Of a stretch of DNA of 61,549 bases, positions 58,146-61,549 are shown one piece after another; the first letter of the stretch is position 1; the number at the start of each line of letters is the position of its first letter. Location: positions 1 through 61,549 of the forward strand of contig CAZPNX010000014.1 in assembly GCA_964588285.1 (NCBI GenBank), in the 5' to 3' direction. Source of the DNA: CAZPNX01 sp964588285 (lineage in GTDB: Bacteria > Edwardsbacteria > AC1 > EtOH8). Under the pieces are notes generated by a model. That model worked only from the letters and a program-made list of their open reading frames with translations. It was not told where the DNA came from and ran no database searches. The position numbers were made by a program, and so were the translations under genes.

Positions 58146-59578
58146 GACACTTGATTTTCTCCTTTAAGGTTGGTGTCTTTTAGTTGATCTTCCAGAAGGC
58201 GTAATTTTCGCCGGTTAAGATAGGAAGGAAATATTTTACAAAGGTGGCGACAGCTCTCCATAGCCCGGCGACCCCATTCGCTTTTTCCGGTAAGGCGGTA
58301 CAACCGGTCGAAAACCAGGTGTCTGTCTTCGTGGGATAAATCCCGCGAGGCCAGTTCCTCCAGTCCGCCCAGGGCGGTTTTCTGGTCATCAGCGAAAAGA
58401 AGAGAAAACCTGAGGATCTGAATCTGAGGAGGAATGTTTGCCGGGCTCATTTTTTCGGCCAGGGACAAGGCTTCTTGGTTGAGAGCCGAACTCTCGTAAA
58501 GAAAACCTTGAAGATAACGCACCTCAGCCAAGCGATGGAGACATTCTCGGAGAAGAGCCGGGGCGTCAACTTTACGCGCCAAAAGCACCGCCTTTTGATA
58601 ATAATCGGAAGAACGCGGGAGGTTGTCCTGAAGATAATAGGTCTCGCCCAGTCCGGCCAGGGCCTGGCAAAGGCTATACCGATTGTCCCTATCGGCGGCC
58701 AAAAGCAACTGCCGCCAAAAAAGTTCCTCAGCCTGGCGAAAATCGCCCAATGCCAGAGCGATCCTGCCCCTAGTGGACCAGGAGTGGAGCATTCCCTCCC
58801 GATCGCCCAACTCGAGGCTGATATTTTCTTCATCTAAAGAAAGAGCCAGGGCCTTGTCGAATCCTCCCTGCAGGTAGCTCAACTCGGAAAGATTTCCCAG
58901 CACATAACCAAGGCTTTGTTTGTCTCCGATTCTGGAAGCTATGGCCCGATGCTTTTCGAAGCATTGTTCGGCCCTATCAAAGTCACCGGATTCCATTAAA
59001 AAAACGCCGAGGTTGTTGAGGGCGTACCCTTCTCCCGGCAAATCTCCGATCTCGCGGCACAGCCTGAGGTCCTCCTCCATGCACTCCACCGCCTTCGCTA
59101 TCTTGCCCTGGCTGTAGTAAAGGGCGCCCAGGTCGCTCATGGCGGTGCTGCGGAACTTGGGGTTTTTTAGTTGACGGCTCAGTTCGAGCAGTTCCAGGTA
59201 GGTTTTTTCGGCCAGGGAAAACTGGCCCTGATGATAATGGATATTTCCCAGCTGGGCTAAAGACTGGGCCTGGCCCGCCAGGTCTCCCATTAAAAGAAAG
59301 GTTTGAAGGGCCGGCCGCAGAAGGTCGGCCGCCTCGGCATAATCGCCTCGCTTGCGGAGGATCTCGGCCAGGCTGTTGGCGCAATCGGCCTCCAACCGCT
59401 CATTTCCTGATTTTCTGGCAAAAGATAAATTAGCGCGGTACAGCTGGATCGCCCGGTCCCAGACGCCGGCGCAATCAAGGATATCGGCCTTGGCGGCGAC
59501 CAATTCGCAGGCCCTAAAAAGGTCGCCGTGCCGGTGCCAGCGGATCTTGGGCCGGTAGTGGCGCTTTCCTGCAGTCAT
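58142..59578 (-). CDS. TPR-repeat protein
   Basis: A 478-residue soluble protein of about ten tetratricopeptide repeats, recognised by regular AxxLGxxYYxQGxxxxA segments (LAQLGNIHYHQGQFSLAEK, MSDLGALYYSQGKIAKAVE, LNNLGVFLMESGDFDRAEQ). There is no kinase, cyclase or DNA-binding domain. It resembles the TPR halves of signalling proteins (LuxR/guanylate-cyclase-associated), here without an effector. It lies 15 bases downstream of mnmG with no ribosome binding site and is coupled to the lipocalin gene. Confidence 0.85.
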   Translation of the reverse strand: MTAGKRHYRPKIRWHRHGDLFRACELVAAKADILDCAGVWDRAIQLYRANLSFARKSGNERLEADCANSLAEILRKRGDYAEAADLLRPALQTFLLMGDLAGQAQSLAQLGNIHYHQGQFSLAEKTYLELLELSRQLKNPKFRSTAMSDLGALYYSQGKIAKAVECMEEDLRLCREIGDLPGEGYALNNLGVFLMESGDFDRAEQCFEKHRAIASRIGDKQSLGYVLGNLSELSYLQGGFDKALALSLDEENISLELGDREGMLHSWSTRGRIALALGDFRQAEELFWRQLLLAADRDNRYSLCQALAGLGETYYLQDNLPRSSDYYQKAVLLARKVDAPALLRECLHRLAEVRYLQGFLYESSALNQEALSLAEKMSPANIPPQIQILRFSLLFADDQKTALGGLEELASRDLSHEDRHLVFDRLYRLTGKSEWGRRAMESCRHLCKIFPSYLNRRKLRLLEDQLKDTNLKGENQVS

Positions 59579-59593
59579 TTATATAGTAAAAAA

Positions 59594-61501
59594 CTATGTA
59601 TTAATGGTTTTATTTATATGCACCAAGAGCATGGCGATATCCGCCGGGCTTATCCCGGAGATGCGTCCCGCCTGGCCCAGGTTCTGCGGCCGGATGGCCG
59701 AAAGCTTCTGTCGGGCCTCGGCGGTCAGACCATAGACCGCGGAGTAATCCAGCCCGGCCGGCAGCCGCCTCTCCTCCATCTCCCGCATCCGGGCCGCCTC
59801 CTGCCTCTGGCGGGCGATGTATCCCTGATATTTGATCTCTATCTCCACCCTTTCGGCCTCCTCGGGACTGAGATCCGGGCGCTCCTGGTCCAGGGGAAGA
59901 AGCGAAATATAGTCCACCTCGGGCCGCTTGAGAAGCTCGGACAAGGCTGAAGTTTCCTGAATAGCGGCAGTGCCGATTGATTCCAGCAGCTGGTTGGCTT
60001 CGGCCGGGGAGACCCTCTCCTTCTTCAAGCGTTCAATTTCCGAAGAGATCCTGACTCGCTGGTTCTGGAAATCATCCCACTCGGCCTCGGAGATCAGGCC
60101 CAACCGGCGGCCGGTTTCACAAAGGCGCTCCCGGGCATTGTCCTCGCGCAGCAGCAGACGATACTCAGCTCTTGAGGTGAACATCCGATAGGGCTCCTCG
60201 GTGCCTTTGGTGACCAGATCGTCGATCAGCACTCCGAGATAGGCTTGGTCTCGCCCCAACACCAAGGGAGTTTCCCCTTTTAGTTTGAGGCCGGCGTTTA
60301 TCCCGGCCAAAAGTCCTTGGGCGGCTGCCTCCTCGTAACCAGAAGTCCCGTTGATTTGCCCAGCCAGGTAGAGCCCGGGTACCTCCTTGGTTTCCAAAGT
60401 AGGATAGAGCTGGGTGGGAAAGACAAAATCGTATTCGATGGCGTATCCCGGACGGGTAAGGCAGGCCTTTTCCAGGCCCTCTATGGAATGTATGAAATCG
60501 GCCTGTACCTCCTGGGGCAAAGAGGAGGAGATTCCGTTGAGGTAAAGCTCCGATGTCTCCAGGCCTTCGGGCTCCAGAAAAACTTGGTGCCGTTCCCTGT
60601 CGGCAAAGCGGACCACCTTATCCTCGATGGAGGGGCAATAGCGGGGCCCCACCCCCTTTATCCGGCCCGAGTAAAGCGGGGATTTGTCCAGATTGGCCTG
60701 AATGATGCGGTGGGTTTCTTGGTTGGTCCTAGCCAGATGGCAGGGAAGCTGGGGCAATTTGGGCCAAATCCTTTCCTTGAGCCCTTTCTTTTCGTCCAAC
60801 AGGCGAAAAACAGGGGTGTGGAAAGAAAAAGGCCTGGGCTCTTGGTCGCCGGGTTGGATCTGCAGTTTGGAGAAATCAACGCTGCGGCCGTCGACCCGGG
60901 CCGGGGTGCCGGTCTTGAGACGGCCGGTCTTTAGGCCAAGCTGTTGCAACGATTGAGAAAGTTCTGTGCAAGGGAACTCGCCGGCCCGCCCTGCCGGCCA
61001 GGTTTTCAACCCGATGTGGATAAGGCCGTTAATAAATGTCCCGGCCGCCAGCACCACTGCCCGGCCTCTGATAGTTGAACCATCGTCGGTTATCACCCCA
61101 GAGGCGTTTTTCCCCTCCCGCAGAATGCCGGCCACGGTTGCCTGATAAACCTCCAGCCCGGGCTGATTCTCCAATGCCTTTTTGGCGGCCTTGGCATAAA
61201 GCTGGCGGTCGCATTGGGCCCGGGTGGACCAAACGGCCGGACCTTTTCCTCGGTTCAGAACCCGGTACTGAATGCCCGAGGCATCGGCCAGCCGACCCAT
61301 CCCCCCCCCCAAGGCATCGATCTCTTTGACCAAATGGCTTTTGGCCAGTCCTCCGATGGAAGGATTGCAGGACATCCAGCCCAGACGGTCTAAAGACATG
61401 GAAAGCAGGCAGGTCCTAAGGCCCATCCGGGCCGAAGCCAGGCCGGCCTCGATCCCGGCGTGTCCTCCGCCCACCACGATGATGTCGAAAACCGGTTTCA
61501 T
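59594..61501 (-). CDS. mnmG: tRNA uridine-5-carboxymethylaminomethyl modification enzyme
   Basis: A 635-residue FAD protein that, with MnmE, modifies U34 of certain tRNAs. IIVVGGGHAGIEAGLAS (FAD fold), MSCNPSIGGLAKSHLVKEIDALGG and TGTPARVDGRSVDFS (catalytic Cys region nearby) are diagnostic. Length is normal. ATG 61501 gives the standard N terminus; a TATCAT -10 lies six bases before it, predicting a leaderless message. MnmE is not in the window. Confidence 0.95.
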   Translation of the reverse strand: MKPVFDIIVVGGGHAGIEAGLASARMGLRTCLLSMSLDRLGWMSCNPSIGGLAKSHLVKEIDALGGGMGRLADASGIQYRVLNRGKGPAVWSTRAQCDRQLYAKAAKKALENQPGLEVYQATVAGILREGKNASGVITDDGSTIRGRAVVLAAGTFINGLIHIGLKTWPAGRAGEFPCTELSQSLQQLGLKTGRLKTGTPARVDGRSVDFSKLQIQPGDQEPRPFSFHTPVFRLLDEKKGLKERIWPKLPQLPCHLARTNQETHRIIQANLDKSPLYSGRIKGVGPRYCPSIEDKVVRFADRERHQVFLEPEGLETSELYLNGISSSLPQEVQADFIHSIEGLEKACLTRPGYAIEYDFVFPTQLYPTLETKEVPGLYLAGQINGTSGYEEAAAQGLLAGINAGLKLKGETPLVLGRDQAYLGVLIDDLVTKGTEEPYRMFTSRAEYRLLLREDNARERLCETGRRLGLISEAEWDDFQNQRVRISSEIERLKKERVSPAEANQLLESIGTAAIQETSALSELLKRPEVDYISLLPLDQERPDLSPEEAERVEIEIKYQGYIARQRQEAARMREMEERRLPAGLDYSAVYGLTAEARQKLSAIRPQNLGQAGRISGISPADIAMLLVHINKTINT

Positions 61502-61507
61502 GCGGGT

Positions 61508-61536
61508 ATGATACCACAAAAGGAGTCGGGATACAA
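61508..61536 (-). promoter_or_regulatory. mnmG promoter, predicted leaderless
   Basis: On the minus strand TTGTAT (61531-61536), a 17-bp spacer, TATCAT (61508-61513), then six bases to the ATG at 61501. Confidence 0.55.
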
Positions 61537-61549
61537 GAATCACACCAAA

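Overview
The window is GC-rich, gene-dense bacterial chromosome from a Gram-negative (diderm) organism. It carries lpxB, outer-membrane beta-barrel proteins and many lipoproteins. No 16S or ribosomal-protein gene is present, so the taxonomy is inference. Several traits recall uncultured candidate phyla around the FCB group (TA06/Edwardsbacteria-like): S23, GxxExxY and DUF559 orphan genes, FlgD-type C-terminal domains, an HdrBC-linked fumarate reductase, M42 peptidases, and abundant intergenic repeats. I recognise no tRNA, rRNA, CRISPR array or phage.

Layout. 1-5509: a minus-strand fumarate reductase operon (hdrC, DGC protein, hdrB, iron-sulfur subunit, flavoprotein), interrupted by a GxxExxY nuclease-like gene and followed by an S23 four-helix-bundle gene. 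5519-12576: ltaE/lpxB, divergent from a TerC protein and a kelch lipoprotein; then a radical SAM protein, a frameshifted FlgD-domain remnant and a hypothetical protein. 12588-16898: a DUF485/acetate-type symporter/porin/geranylgeranyl-reductase-like operon. 16944-18329: a metallophosphoesterase and an M23-like lipoprotein. 18376-25559: a carbon-metabolism block (malic enzyme, two-subunit class I fumarase, sucC, sucD) with small genes between, including a DUF559 endonuclease-like gene. 25794-31565: a histidine kinase, a response regulator ending in a GcvH-like domain, and a 1000-residue HEAT/P-loop/beta-propeller protein; this is the most unusual locus. 31755-36770: M42 and M23 peptidases, the probable origin, dnaA and dnaN. 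36773-43870: an unknown HEAT-like protein, a Dabb protein, a (p)ppGpp synthetase/hydrolase divergent from ligA, and guanine deaminase. 43887-50851: a lipoprotein, two related outer-membrane barrel proteins, two tandem M42 peptidases and an EFR1 flavodoxin-ferredoxin. 50867-61501: trpS, a giant GH13 protein, transketolase, lipocalin, a TPR protein and mnmG.

How the genes work together. Malic enzyme, fumarase, fumarate reductase and succinyl-CoA synthetase link pyruvate to malate, fumarate, succinate and succinyl-CoA. The reductase has soluble Hdr-type subunits and no visible membrane anchor, which suggests a thiol or soluble iron-sulfur electron partner.

Cross-cutting observations. Four genes have a sigma70-like promoter placed so that transcription should begin at or next to the start codon (leaderless). 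rel and ligA are read from overlapping divergent promoters. Three orphan small genes, two of them nuclease-like, sit in or beside metabolic operons and are each bracketed by inverted repeats or hairpins.
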